Below, one piece after another: positions 1 to 8,394 of a DNA stretch of 64,000 nucleotides. Position numbers and translations under genes: made by a program. The stretch is from NCEH01 sp002257205. GTDB taxonomy: Bacteria; Pseudomonadota; Alphaproteobacteria; Rhizobiales; Xanthobacteraceae. The stretch lies in assembly GCF_043195105.1 (NCBI RefSeq), contig NZ_JBAFWO010000001.1; one strand, written 5' to 3'. Below the pieces are notes generated by a model. That model did no database searches, was not told where the DNA came from, and saw only the letters and a list, made by a program, of their open reading frames with translations. The first letter of the stretch is position 1; every line of letters begins with the position of its first letter.

Positions 1-2
1 GG

Positions 3-18
3 TTAAGGCATCGTTAAC
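3..18. promoter_or_regulatory. Candidate CtrA binding box
   Basis: The sequence TTAA, seven bases, then TTAAC matches the full CtrA consensus (TTAA-N7-TTAAC) of alphaproteobacteria without mismatch. It lies just beyond the pgeF stop codon, so the gene it would control is most likely outside the left edge of the window. CtrA controls cell-cycle and motility genes in this class. One isolated match can occur by chance, but AT-rich octamers at this spacing are rare in such GC-rich DNA. Confidence 0.5.
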
Positions 19-43
19 GGGGGTGAAAATCTTGTGCGCCGGC

Positions 44-811
44 TCAAATCAGGGCGATAGCGGCCACCATTCGGCCGTAATCGGCCTCCCGCCGATGGGT
101 CGAGCGGCGATAGCTGAAGAAGCGGTCGGGGTCGGAATAGGTGTCGAGCTTCAGGTCCTCCACGGCGGTAACGCCGGCCTCGGCGAGGCGGTGGGCGATG
201 AAGCCCGGCAGGTCGAACAGGGCATGGCCCTCCCGCTCCGCCGCAATGAAGAAGCGCGCGAAACTGCGGTCCGTATCGATGAATCGGGTGATGAAATCTT
301 CGCCGACCTCATAGCTCGGCTGGCGAATCAAAGGGCCGATGGCGGCGCGGATGTTGGCGCGTCTCGCGCCCAATTCCTCCATGCGGCGCAAGGTGGAGTC
401 GAGCACCCCGCCGAACGCGCCCTTCCAGCCCGCATGCGCCGCCCCCACCACTCGGGCCACCGGATCGGCGAACAGAACCGGGCCGCAATCGGCCACCGTT
501 ATAGTGGCGCCGAGGCCCGCAACGGCGGTCACGACCGCATCCGCCTGGGGCGCGTCCTCCCGCGTCCAGGGCGTGGAGAGGATGACCGCGTCGGGCGAAT
601 GCACCTGCCAGCAGGCGACAAGCGCCTGCGGGGCGACGCCGATCTCCCGCGCCATGCGGGCGCGGTTTTCCAGCACGTTGGCGGGATCGTCCTTGGAGCC
701 AAGCCCGCCGTTGAGGCTGTCGTAGAGCCCCTGCGAGACCCCGCCGCGCCGGGTGAAGAAGCCGTGGCGGATGCCGGGGAGGGCGGCGAGCGAGGGGGCT
801 TCGACCTTCAT
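44..811 (-). CDS. pgeF: PgeF/YfiH family multicopper-type purine nucleoside phosphorylase (peptidoglycan editing factor)
   Basis: This 255-residue protein belongs to the YfiH/laccase-domain family (old name polyphenol oxidase), now known as purine nucleoside phosphorylase/adenosine deaminase enzymes and linked in E. coli to peptidoglycan editing. The conserved zinc-type ligands are visible as His71 (WQVHS), Cys109 (TVADCGPVL) and His126 (AAHAGWKG). Length is normal for the family. The ATG overlaps the stop of the upstream methyltransferase gene by ATGA, so it is the last gene of an lgt-midA-pgeF operon, an arrangement common in Hyphomicrobiales. Assignment to the family is secure; the physiological substrate here is not shown by sequence. 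Confidence 0.92.
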   Translation of the reverse strand: MKVEAPSLAALPGIRHGFFTRRGGVSQGLYDSLNGGLGSKDDPANVLENRARMAREIGVAPQALVACWQVHSPDAVILSTPWTREDAPQADAVVTAVAGLGATITVADCGPVLFADPVARVVGAAHAGWKGAFGGVLDSTLRRMEELGARRANIRAAIGPLIRQPSYEVGEDFITRFIDTDRSFARFFIAAEREGHALFDLPGFIAHRLAEAGVTAVEDLKLDTYSDPDRFFSYRRSTHRREADYGRMVAAIALI

Positions 812-1947
812 GGCGTGTTCTCCGCAAAAGCTTCGGACGGGGCAAACCCCGGCGGTGGATCGCGCGGCGCGGCGAAGGCCGGGCCGGTGAGGCAGAGCAC
901 CTTGAACAAGGCGCCCATTTCCTTCTCCCCCGTGCCGGCGAGGCGGGCGAGGGCGGCAGCGATCGCGTCAGCCTGGAGGGGAGATGCGGTCGCCTGAAGG
1001 CGCTCGGCCCGTTCGCGCAGGCCGAGGCGCAGCAGGAATTCGCCCTGGGGCACCGGGCCGAACGCACCGGCTCCGGCCGCGCGCGCGGCGCGGGCGAGGG
1101 CCGCGAAATCCACATGGGCGGTGAGATCCGCTTCCCCCGGCTCGGCCAGGGGATCGACGAATGCATGGGCCTTCATGGCCTGGAGCGTATCGCCGAAGCC
1201 GCTTTGCGCATGGCCGTAATCGATCACCAGCGCCGCGCCGTCCTGAGCCGCGAGGCGGTGGGCGAGCGCTGCCAGCGCGGGGCTTTCCAGCCGCTCCAGC
1301 AGGACGCCGGGCGGATGCGGCGGCGGGATATGGCGCGCCAGTACTTCCACCAGGCGGGCAGGGTGGGGATCGACGCCGAAGGTGAGGTCCCCGGCGGCAT
1401 CCAGCCCGACCCGCCGCTCGTGCCAGCCTGCGGTGCTGCGGATGAACTGGGAAATGGGCAGGGCGTCGAAGAATTCGTTGGCGAGCACCAGGACCGGGCC
1501 GTCGGGCACGTCCTCCAGCCGCGTGTGCCAGGAGATCGGATGGACGGTCGCCGCGTTTGCCAGGGTCGCCTGCTGGCGCGCGCGCAGCACCGGGCTCATC
1601 TCCACCAGATGCACCCGTACCGCATCGCTGAAGCCGGGCAGCAGGCGGGTGGCGCGCAGGGCATCGGCCATCAGCGTGCCCCGGCCGGGGCCGAGTTCCA
1701 CCAGATGTATGGGATTGGGGCTGCCCATCTGCTGCCAGGCGGCGAGCACCCACAGGCCGAGCAGTTCCCCGAACATCTGGCTGATCTCGGGGGCGGTGAT
1801 GAAATCGCCAGCCGCGCCGAACGGGTCGCGCGTCATGTAATAGCCATGGCGGGGATGGCCGAGGCACAGGTCCATGTAGCGCGCGAGCGAGATCGGCCCC
1901 TCGCTCGCGATCAGGGCCTTGATCTCCCGCCCGAGGGGGCTCGTCAC
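808..1947 (-). CDS. Class I SAM-dependent methyltransferase, MidA/NDUFAF7 family
   Basis: This 379-residue protein has the features of the DUF185/MidA family, whose mitochondrial member NDUFAF7 dimethylates an arginine of complex I subunit NDUFS2. The SAM-binding motif ELGPGRG is at residues 84-90 and the family's N-terminal YMxxCL...YY region at about 24-37. The chosen GTG start at 1947 overlaps the lgt stop as GTGA; a longer reading frame upstream only mirrors lgt and is rejected. It is translationally coupled to both neighbours (lgt before, pgeF after). In bacteria the target is probably the corresponding NADH dehydrogenase subunit, but that is inference from the eukaryotic homologue. Confidence 0.9.
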   Translation of the reverse strand: MTSPLGREIKALIASEGPISLARYMDLCLGHPRHGYYMTRDPFGAAGDFITAPEISQMFGELLGLWVLAAWQQMGSPNPIHLVELGPGRGTLMADALRATRLLPGFSDAVRVHLVEMSPVLRARQQATLANAATVHPISWHTRLEDVPDGPVLVLANEFFDALPISQFIRSTAGWHERRVGLDAAGDLTFGVDPHPARLVEVLARHIPPPHPPGVLLERLESPALAALAHRLAAQDGAALVIDYGHAQSGFGDTLQAMKAHAFVDPLAEPGEADLTAHVDFAALARAARAAGAGAFGPVPQGEFLLRLGLRERAERLQATASPLQADAIAAALARLAGTGEKEMGALFKVLCLTGPAFAAPRDPPPGFAPSEAFAENTP

Positions 1948-2783
1948 CTCTGCGGGCCCGGATCGAAGCCGTGGACGGGACGGCTCAGGGCATAGATCAC
2001 GATGCCGAGGCCGGCGATCACCACCGGCAGGGAGAGGATCATGCCCATGGTGGTGCCATAGGCGAGATAGCCCACCTGCGGGTCCGGCTCGCGGAAGAAT
2101 TCGCCGGTGATGCGCCCGAGCCCGTAGCCGATGCCGAATATGCCGGCGGCAAGGCCGGGACGGCGCAGGCCGCCGAGCCGCACCACCAGCAGCATCACCA
2201 GGAACAGGAGCACACCCTCCATCGCCGCTTCGTAAAGCTGGCTCGGGTGGCGCGGCACATTGCCGCCGGTGGGAAAGATCACCGCCCACGGCGCGTCGGA
2301 GGGGCGGCCCCACAATTCACCATTGATGAAATTGGCGATGCGGCCGAAAAACAGCCCGATGGGTGCCACTACGCCCGCCACGTCCAGCAGCGAGGGCACG
2401 GGGATTCGCCGTGAGCGGGCGAACAGCACCAACGCCAATATGGTGCCCGCAAGCCCGCCGTGGAACGACATGCCGCCCTTCCACACCATGACGATCTCGG
2501 CCGGATGGGCGAGGAAATAGGGCAGGTTGTAGAACAGCACGTAGCCGATGCGGCCGCCGAGGATGACGCCGAACGTCGCCCAGAACAAAGCGTCGTCGAG
2601 ATCCACCGGCTTCATGGGCGGGCGCCCGCCCCACAGGGCGTTGCGCGTCACCAGCCAGCGCGCGAGCTGCCAGCCGATCAGCAATCCGGCGATATAGGCC
2701 AAGGCATACCAGCGGATGGCAAGCGGGCCGATTTCGATCAGCACCGGGTCCAGGGCCGGGAAGGGAATGGCGAAATTGATCAT
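1944..2783 (-). CDS. lgt: Phosphatidylglycerol--prolipoprotein diacylglyceryl transferase
   Basis: Lgt transfers diacylglycerol from phosphatidylglycerol to the lipobox cysteine of prolipoproteins in the inner membrane, the first step of lipoprotein maturation. The 279-residue product has seven predicted hydrophobic segments and the Lgt signature GRIANFINGELWGRP, plus the conserved FHGGL and HPSQLYEA motifs. The start was set at MINFAIPFP (2783) because homologues begin there; the in-frame extension upstream is Pro/Gly-rich and does not look like Lgt. First gene of the lgt-midA-pgeF operon, divergent from ubiK. Confidence 0.96.
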   Translation of the reverse strand: MINFAIPFPALDPVLIEIGPLAIRWYALAYIAGLLIGWQLARWLVTRNALWGGRPPMKPVDLDDALFWATFGVILGGRIGYVLFYNLPYFLAHPAEIVMVWKGGMSFHGGLAGTILALVLFARSRRIPVPSLLDVAGVVAPIGLFFGRIANFINGELWGRPSDAPWAVIFPTGGNVPRHPSQLYEAAMEGVLLFLVMLLVVRLGGLRRPGLAAGIFGIGYGLGRITGEFFREPDPQVGYLAYGTTMGMILSLPVVIAGLGIVIYALSRPVHGFDPGPQR

Positions 2784-2982
2784 GAAACCCCCAGCAGGAG
2801 GTGGGCCGGACGGGCGTTCACCATGGGCGGGCGCTTGCCCGCCGACCCGTGGCATGTGCCCGCAGGCGCGCCGTCCGTCAAGGTGACGCAGGGGCGCTCT
2901 TGCAGTGCGGCGCGCCTATGCCCATTGTCTTTCCAGGTATAAGGCATGCGCCGTGTGCGCAGTGGAACGAGAGTTTGCTCCC

Positions 2983-3300
2983 ATGACCCAGACCACAGGC
3001 CGGATTTTCGACGAGATGGCGCGCCTGGTGAATGACGCGGCCGGCGTCGCCCAGGGGATGCGGCGTGAGGCCGAAACCGTGGCGCGCTCGCAGATGGAGC
3101 GGTTCCTGCGCGACATGGACCTTGTGAAACGCGAGGAATTCGACGTCGTGAAGGACATGGTCGCCGCCGCCCGGCTGGAGAATGAGCGCCTTGCCCAACG
3201 ACTCGCCGAACTGGAGGCGAAGCTCGCCGCGCAGGCGCCCCACGCGCCGGGCGAGGGCGGCTTTTCCGGCACGCCGGGCGCCGGTCCCGGCCCGGTGTGA
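2983..3300 (+). CDS. ubiK: UbiK-type accessory factor (BMFP domain, YqiC family)
   Basis: A small 105-residue protein with an N-terminal amphipathic helix (TTGRIFDEMARLVNDAAGVAQG) and a coiled-coil-like C-terminal helix rich in Leu, Glu and Arg, ending in a Gly/Pro tail. This is the BMFP (DUF526) architecture of UbiK, a trimeric membrane-associated factor that helps UbiJ in aerobic ubiquinone synthesis. The ATG at 2983 begins the conserved region; a longer in-frame start lacks homology features. It is divergent from lgt, and ubiK beside lgt and YbjN/proC is a common alphaproteobacterial order. Family call is good; role in ubiquinone synthesis is by homology. Confidence 0.85.
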   Translation: MTQTTGRIFDEMARLVNDAAGVAQGMRREAETVARSQMERFLRDMDLVKREEFDVVKDMVAAARLENERLAQRLAELEAKLAAQAPHAPGEGGFSGTPGAGPGPV

Positions 3301-3578
3301 GCAAGGTTCTGGCAAGGTGTGAAGACTAAACCACAATCTGTCGTAGCGGTGCCACGTTGCGCCGCGATATAGTGGGTCTATTGGCGATTCGTAGCCGGAT
3401 CGTCGCGCTGAGCGCGACGGGGCGCAGCTTCGTCAAGGCAAACCGGTCTCAGGCGGCCGGTGCAGCCGCCGGTACGCTGCGTCGCGCAAATCCTGGCTGG
3501 CTTTGAGTGCCCTGGCTTTGAGTGTCGTTGCTGCCGTAACCGACCCTCTCCGCGTCCCTCAAACCGCGAGGTCGAGGC

Positions 3579-4079
3579 ATGTCTCTCATCGACATCGAAG
3601 CTGAAGCTCCGGCTAATCCCGTGGATCTGGTGGAACGGCTCGCCGCCGTGCACGACTGGTCCTTCGAGCGTTCCGACGAGGACGAGATCACCCTCTCGCT
3701 CAACAGCCGCTGGACGGACTGCCATGTCTCGTTCCAATGGATGGATGAGATCGAGGCGCTGCATCTCGCCTGTGCCTTTGACTTCAAGGTGCCGGACAAC
3801 CGCCGCACCGAGGTGCTGAAGCTGCTGGCGCTCATCAACGAGCAGATGTGGCTTGGCCATTTTGACATTTGGTCGCAGGAAAACGTCATCATGTTCCGTC
3901 ATGCCCTGGTGCTGACGGGCGGGGCGACAGCGAGCGACCGCCAGTGCGAAGCCATTCTCGGCGCCGCCATCGATGCCGTGGAACGCTATTATCCGGCGTT
4001 CCAGTTCGTGGTCTGGGCCGGCAAGTCCGCCCGCGAGGCCATGGACACGGCGCTTTTCGATACGGTCGGAGAAGCTTAA
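3579..4079 (+). CDS. YbjN domain-containing protein
   Basis: A 166-residue soluble, acidic protein of the YbjN family. The family's pattern is visible: a small N-terminal domain reading an acidic loop (ERSDEDEITL), a core strand pair (CHVSFQWMDEIEALHLACAF) and the C-terminal helix with LLALINEQMWLGHFDIW. YbjN proteins resemble type III secretion chaperones in fold and have been linked to stress and motility regulation in E. coli; no precise biochemical role is known. It sits between ubiK and proC, which is conserved in the order Hyphomicrobiales. The start follows a Pro/Arg-rich stretch with no coding signal; a short direct repeat (GGCTTTGAGTG) lies about 70 nt upstream. Confidence 0.88.
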   Translation: MSLIDIEAEAPANPVDLVERLAAVHDWSFERSDEDEITLSLNSRWTDCHVSFQWMDEIEALHLACAFDFKVPDNRRTEVLKLLALINEQMWLGHFDIWSQENVIMFRHALVLTGGATASDRQCEAILGAAIDAVERYYPAFQFVVWAGKSAREAMDTALFDTVGEA

Positions 4080-4144
4080 GACTGAGCCACCCACGATCGC
4101 GCGCGGAGCCGGGCACCGGCTCCCGCGCCCATTCAGGTGTGCCC

Positions 4145-4981
4145 ATGTCGGTCGATCTTCTGAAGTCTTTGAACGGTCCCGTCGTCCTCGTGGGCGCCGG
4201 CAAGATGGGTGGGGCTTTGCTCGACGGCTGGTTCCGTCTGGGCCTTGAGCCCGCCAAGGCGGTGGTGCTGGATCCCAACCTGCCGGGGCCGGCCGCCGCC
4301 GCGCTTCTTGCCTGTGGCGCGCAGCCCAATCCCGAACTCTCGCAGATCCCCGATCCCGCCGTGCTGGTGCTGGCGGTGAAGCCGCAGGTCGCCCCGGCGG
4401 TGCTGGCCACCGTGCGCTCGCTGGTGAAGCCCGGCACGGTCGTGGTCTCCATCATGGCCGGCCGCACCCTCGGCTTCCTGCAGGAAGCCCTGCCGCGCGG
4501 CAGCGCCGTCGTGCGCACGATTCCCAATACGCCCGCCGCCATCGGCCATGGCATCACGGTGGCCGTCCCCAATGCGGCGGCGACCGCGGCGCAGCGCGAG
4601 GTCGCGGCGGCGCTGCTCGGGGCCGTCGGCCCGGTGGAATGGATCGAGGATGAGGAACTGATGGACGCGGCGACCGCCGTCTCCGGCTCCGGTCCCGCTT
4701 ATGTGTTCCTGCTGGCCGAGACCCTCGCGAAGGCCGGCGTCGCGGCAGGCCTGCCGGCGGCGCTGGCGGATCGGCTCGCGCGCGCCACCGTCTCCGGGGC
4801 CGGCGCGCTGATCGCCCAATCGGGCATCGAGCCTTCGACCTTGCGCGAGAACGTCACCTCGCCCGCCGGCACCACAGCGGCCGCGCTGGGCGTGCTGATG
4901 GATCCCACGACCGGCTTCGCCCCGTTGCTGGAAAAGGCGGTCGTGGCGGCGACGCGCCGCTCGAAGGAACTGGCGAACTGA
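4145..4981 (+). CDS. proC: Pyrroline-5-carboxylate reductase
   Basis: ProC catalyses the last step of proline synthesis, NAD(P)H-dependent reduction of 1-pyrroline-5-carboxylate in the cytoplasm. The 278-residue length is typical. The Rossmann motif VGAGKMG is at residues 16-22, and the C-terminal family signature around AVSGSGPAYVFL and the segment VTSPAGTTAAAL are present. The ATG at 4145 was chosen because it places the Rossmann loop close to the N-terminus as in homologues. It follows the YbjN gene by 65 nt and probably shares its transcript. Confidence 0.96.
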   Translation: MSVDLLKSLNGPVVLVGAGKMGGALLDGWFRLGLEPAKAVVLDPNLPGPAAAALLACGAQPNPELSQIPDPAVLVLAVKPQVAPAVLATVRSLVKPGTVVVSIMAGRTLGFLQEALPRGSAVVRTIPNTPAAIGHGITVAVPNAAATAAQREVAAALLGAVGPVEWIEDEELMDAATAVSGSGPAYVFLLAETLAKAGVAAGLPAALADRLARATVSGAGALIAQSGIEPSTLRENVTSPAGTTAAALGVLMDPTTGFAPLLEKAVVAATRRSKELAN

Positions 4982-5052
4982 TTCTGCGTCCTGGCCCCTT
5001 GCCGCCCGCCGGTTGAGGGGCCACCTGGATTCGGGGCCTCAAGGAGCACGCC

Positions 5053-5733
5053 ATGACTTGCGAGACCACACGGGACGCGTGCCTGCGGGCGTTTCTCGAC
5101 CTCCTGGCGGACCGCCCCTTCGAGCGCATCGCCCTCGCCGACGTGGCCGAGCATGCGGGCGTGCCGCTCTCGCAGCTGCGCGTGGAATGCGCTTCGACCT
5201 CTGACCTGCTGGACGCATTCGCCCGCGCCACGGATCGCCATGTGCTGGCGGAAAGCGGCGCTGACCAGTCCGGGCCAATTGAGGGGGAAAGCCCGCAGGA
5301 GCGCCTGTTCGAGGTGCTGATGCGGCGGCTCGATGCGCTGGAGCCCCATCGCGAGGCGGTTCGCTCGCTCCTGGCCTCGGCCCGCCGCAACCCGCTGCTG
5401 GCGGCGCATTTGCTGAAGATCGGCACCCGCTCCCAGCATTGGATGCTGGCGGCCGCCGGCATCGACACCACGGGACTTGCCGGCGACGTGCGCGCCCATG
5501 GGCTCGCGCTGCTGTTCGCGCGCCTGCTTGACACCTGGCTGAAGGACGAGGACCCCGGTCTCGCGCGCACCATGGCGGCGCTGGACCGGGAACTCGGCAC
5601 CGGGGCGAAGATGCTGGATATGCTGGACGATCTCGCCTTCATCGCGCTGCCCTGGCGCAAGCGGCGGCGCTCGGCGGTGGAGCCGCCGCCCCCGGGCGCG
5701 CAGGCCCCTGGCACGCAAGCCGGCGCCGCTTGA
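5053..5733 (+). CDS. TetR-family-like transcriptional regulator
   Basis: A 226-residue protein with a TetR-like N-terminus: the first 50 residues form helices ending in IALADVAEHAGVPLSQLRVECAS, matching the helix-turn-helix region of TetR regulators, although the usual aromatic residues after the recognition helix are replaced. The rest is helical with repeated Leu/Arg, ending in a Pro/Ala-rich tail (PPPPGAQAPGT). It lies between proC and csaA in the same orientation, 72 nt after proC. Alphaproteobacterial genomes often have a similar COQ9/TetR-like gene nearby, so a structural relative rather than a DNA-binding repressor is possible. Ligand and targets are unknown. Confidence 0.7.
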   Translation: MTCETTRDACLRAFLDLLADRPFERIALADVAEHAGVPLSQLRVECASTSDLLDAFARATDRHVLAESGADQSGPIEGESPQERLFEVLMRRLDALEPHREAVRSLLASARRNPLLAAHLLKIGTRSQHWMLAAAGIDTTGLAGDVRAHGLALLFARLLDTWLKDEDPGLARTMAALDRELGTGAKMLDMLDDLAFIALPWRKRRRSAVEPPPPGAQAPGTQAGAA

Positions 5734-5778
5734 CCGGCCTTTGCTGCCCACGCTTAAGTCGGTGCGCACGGAGAGCGG

Positions 5779-6144
5779 ATGATGAGCGACGACACGGCGA
5801 CCGGGACGGCGCCGATCACCTATGACGATTTCCTGAAAGTGGACATCCGCGTCGGCACCATCGTCGGCGCCGAGCCGTTTCCGCAGGCGCGCAAGCCGGC
5901 GATCAAGCTGCGCATCGATTTCGGGCCGCAGATCGGCATCAAGAAATCCTCGGCGCAGATCACGGTGCATTATGCGCCCGAGGAATTGATCGGCCGGCAA
6001 GTGGCGGCGGTGGTGAATTTTCCCCCGCGCCAGATTGGTCCTTTCCTGTCGGAGGTGCTGACCCTCGGCTTTCCCGATCCCGACGGCGCCGTGGTGTTGA
6101 TCGGCCCGAGCCATGTGGTGCCGGACGGCGGACGCCTGTTCTGA
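5779..6144 (+). CDS. csaA: tRNA-binding protein CsaA
   Basis: A 121-residue OB-fold protein of the CsaA family, related to the EMAP II/MetRS C-terminal tRNA-binding domain. The characteristic strings are KVDIRVGTI near residue 21, KSSAQITVHY near residue 56, and the closing core VVNFPPRQIGPFLSEVLTLGF. CsaA of Bacillus binds tRNA and has chaperone-like activity, possibly with SecA-dependent export; the function in alphaproteobacteria is not established. The gene begins with ATG ATG, so the start may be 5779 or 5782. It converges on fae, with a hairpin between. Confidence 0.93.
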   Translation: MMSDDTATGTAPITYDDFLKVDIRVGTIVGAEPFPQARKPAIKLRIDFGPQIGIKKSSAQITVHYAPEELIGRQVAAVVNFPPRQIGPFLSEVLTLGFPDPDGAVVLIGPSHVVPDGGRLF

Positions 6145-6152
6145 AGAGGCGA

Positions 6153-6174
6153 GCAGCCCGGCGGACCGGGCTGC
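6153..6174. terminator. Hairpin between convergent csaA and fae
   Basis: A 9-bp perfect stem (GCAGCCCGG and CCGGGCTGC) with a CGGA tetraloop sits in the 51-nt gap between the two stop codons. No run of T follows on either strand, so it is a weak or Rho-assisted terminator at best. Its position suits termination in both directions. Confidence 0.5.
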
Positions 6175-6195
6175 CTTGAGGCCGGGGCAGGCTCC

Positions 6196-6705
6196 TCAGG
6201 AGGCCGCGAACGGGTGATGGGCGGTCTTCGCCTTGGCCACTACGTCGGCGGCCTTGGGCTCGCCGCTCACCGCGCGGGCGATGGCTTCCTTGGTGGCCTG
6301 ATAGTTGAATTGCTGGATCTTGGCGTCGTCCGTGGCTTCCCAATGGATGAACACGCCGACGCAGATGAAGATGTCGTCGGCTTCCTCGGCGGGAATGGTG
6401 CCGTCCTCGACGGAATCGGTCACCGCCTTGGCGACCGCATATTGGGCCGGGCCGAACATTTGCACCGCCTGGCGCGCATCCTTGATGGTAACTTTGTTGA
6501 ACAGCACCGTATTGGGCTTGGCCAGCAGGTTGGGTTCCACCACGGCAAGCAGGGTGGTGAAGCCGTCCTTATTGTTGGTCAGCGCGTTGACGAAGGCGGT
6601 TTCGGCCGAGGAGCCGCGCGGGCCCATGATGAGGTCGATATGCGCCACTTCATTGCCGTCGCCGACGAGGGATTCGCCGACCAACAGCTTGTTGATCTTC
6701 GCCAT
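6196..6705 (-). CDS. fae: Formaldehyde-activating enzyme
   Basis: Fae condenses formaldehyde with tetrahydromethanopterin to methylene-H4MPT, the entry of formaldehyde oxidation in methylotrophic Proteobacteria. The 169-residue sequence follows the family closely from KLLVGESLVGDGNEVAHID through GPRGS and VGVFIHWEA to HPFAAS at the C-terminus; His22, in VAHID, is the conserved residue proposed as the acid-base catalyst. The start at 6705 is preferred over an in-frame ATG at 6720 because GGAGAA lies seven bases before it and family members begin MAKI. No other H4MPT-pathway gene is visible in the window, so this fae stands alone, as often happens. It points to growth on methanol or other C1 compounds. 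Confidence 0.96.
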   Translation of the reverse strand: MAKINKLLVGESLVGDGNEVAHIDLIMGPRGSSAETAFVNALTNNKDGFTTLLAVVEPNLLAKPNTVLFNKVTIKDARQAVQMFGPAQYAVAKAVTDSVEDGTIPAEEADDIFICVGVFIHWEATDDAKIQQFNYQATKEAIARAVSGEPKAADVVAKAKTAHHPFAAS

Positions 6706-6950
6706 GAGAGCGTTCTCCATGCGTGAAAAGACCGAGACACCGCGCTTGGGTACGCGGTCCGTTATGCCTCGGCTATCCTTGTTGCGGCGTTCGGCGTCGT
6801 GTCGAACCGGTTGGCTAGATAGCGCTTTGACCGGACAAGCCTAAGCCCGTCGCGCGCCTGGGCGCAAGCAGTGCACCGCGCCGCGCCCCGGTCCGCGCAC
6901 GCCCACGAAAGGGCGCGCGCTTCGGGCCGCCGCCGGCCGCATTGGGCGAT

Positions 6951-8231
6951 CTATCTCACCTCGAACGGAATATTTCCGGTGGCGGCGGCGCCGCGTCCAT
7001 CGCGCAAGGTGACAAAGACGCGATAATGTCCGGCGGCAAGCCCCTGGATCCGCACGCTGGTCAGCGTCGGATCGTGCAGCCCCTCGGGAAACAGCGGGGG
7101 CACCGGCTCGGCATCGCCGCCAACGCCGCGCACCGGGGTTTCGCCCATGATCTGCCATTCCACCTTCAGCGGGTCCCCATCGGGGTCGGTCGCGGCCAGC
7201 GCCACCTGCACTGCGCCCGCGCGATCGAAGCTGTTCGGTCCGCGCAGCTGAAGCGAGAGAATGCGCGGGGCGTGATTGATGCCGATCGGCAGGCTGCCGT
7301 CGAGCTTGGCTTTCGGGTCGGCGGGCGGCTGGCCGCCCCAGGATTCGGCCATCGCCTCAACCGTCTCGGTCCATTCGCCGGAGGGCAGGAACAGGCTGTG
7401 CCAGGTGGGCGTCACCTCTTGCTTCTGACCCCAATAGAACGGCAGGGCGCCGGTATGGCTCTGCTTCAGCGCGGTGAGATAGCGTCGCACCTGGTCCGCC
7501 TTGGCGGTGGAGGTGGGCTCGATGGGGGCGCCCCACGGGGTCTTGCCGGCCTGCCATTGGCCGATCGCGCCGAGTTCGGTGACGATGATCGGCCCGGTCC
7601 AGCCTTGCGTGCGGGCGCGGCCGACGATGGTGAGCAGGCTGTCGCCATAAGCATTGAGGCCGAGTACATCAATGCTCGGGGCGAGCCGCTTGAGGGTCGA
7701 CACCTTGTCGGTGCCGGTATCCGCCAGAACGGCCATCACCGGATGGGCGGGGTCCAGGGTCTTGACCAGTTTCGCGGCCTGCTCGATGGCCGGCCACACC
7801 GGCTCCGCCTCGGCGGAGGTCAGTTCGGTCTCCACTTCATTGCCGACGCCCCAGAGCAGCAGCGCCGGATGGGTCCGGTAGCGCTCGACCATGCGCTGCA
7901 ACTCGGCCAGCTGGCCCTCCGCTGCGGCGCGATCGCCATAATTGAAGCCGCGCCGGGGATGCTCCAGCCAGAAGCCGACGATCACCTTCAGCCCCGCGCG
8001 CTGGGCGCTGTCGAGGATGTCGCCGGGGTCCTGGCCGTAGGTGCGCACCACGTTCGCGCCAGTCGCCTTGAGGTCCGCCAGCCGTTTCACGCCGGCCGCG
8101 CCATTGGGCACGAAGGGCACGCCATCCAGCAGCAGTTCGGTGCCCCGCACGGTGACGCCGCTCGCCATCACCGGGGACGCGCCCGCGAGCGCGAGCAGAA
8201 ACGATAGGGCGGACGCAAGGGTAAGACGCAC
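6951..8231 (-). CDS. Secreted glycoside hydrolase-like protein with TIM barrel and C-terminal Ig-like domain
   Basis: A 426-residue protein with a clear signal peptide (about residues 1-23, cleaved near VMASG). Residues about 30-300 resemble the TIM-barrel domain of glycoside hydrolase family 2 and related clan-A enzymes: the catalytic acid is probably Glu132 in GVGNEVE, the nucleophile Glu219 in VTELGAIGQW. Residues about 325-426 form a beta-sandwich domain (TDPDGDPLKVEW) like Ig or PKD modules. The GTG at 8231 has AGGAG six bases upstream and begins right at the signal peptide; the longer frame upstream is non-coding. Substrate unknown, perhaps a periplasmic or surface beta-glucan. No neighbouring sugar genes help. 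Confidence 0.75.
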   Translation of the reverse strand: MRLTLASALSFLLALAGASPVMASGVTVRGTELLLDGVPFVPNGAAGVKRLADLKATGANVVRTYGQDPGDILDSAQRAGLKVIVGFWLEHPRRGFNYGDRAAAEGQLAELQRMVERYRTHPALLLWGVGNEVETELTSAEAEPVWPAIEQAAKLVKTLDPAHPVMAVLADTGTDKVSTLKRLAPSIDVLGLNAYGDSLLTIVGRARTQGWTGPIIVTELGAIGQWQAGKTPWGAPIEPTSTAKADQVRRYLTALKQSHTGALPFYWGQKQEVTPTWHSLFLPSGEWTETVEAMAESWGGQPPADPKAKLDGSLPIGINHAPRILSLQLRGPNSFDRAGAVQVALAATDPDGDPLKVEWQIMGETPVRGVGGDAEPVPPLFPEGLHDPTLTSVRIQGLAAGHYRVFVTLRDGRGAAATGNIPFEVR

Positions 8232-8394
8232 GGGTGACTCCTGAGGAACGGGCGCTTTAAGCAGAGATAAGATCCACGACGCAGAGGAAGACAAGCGAAG
8301 CAAGCTCACCTTATTGTGGCAAGAGCCGCTCTGCGCGCGATGCAGACAAGACGGCAAAGGCTCGCACCGGGCCAAATAACAGGAGGACGCCCGC

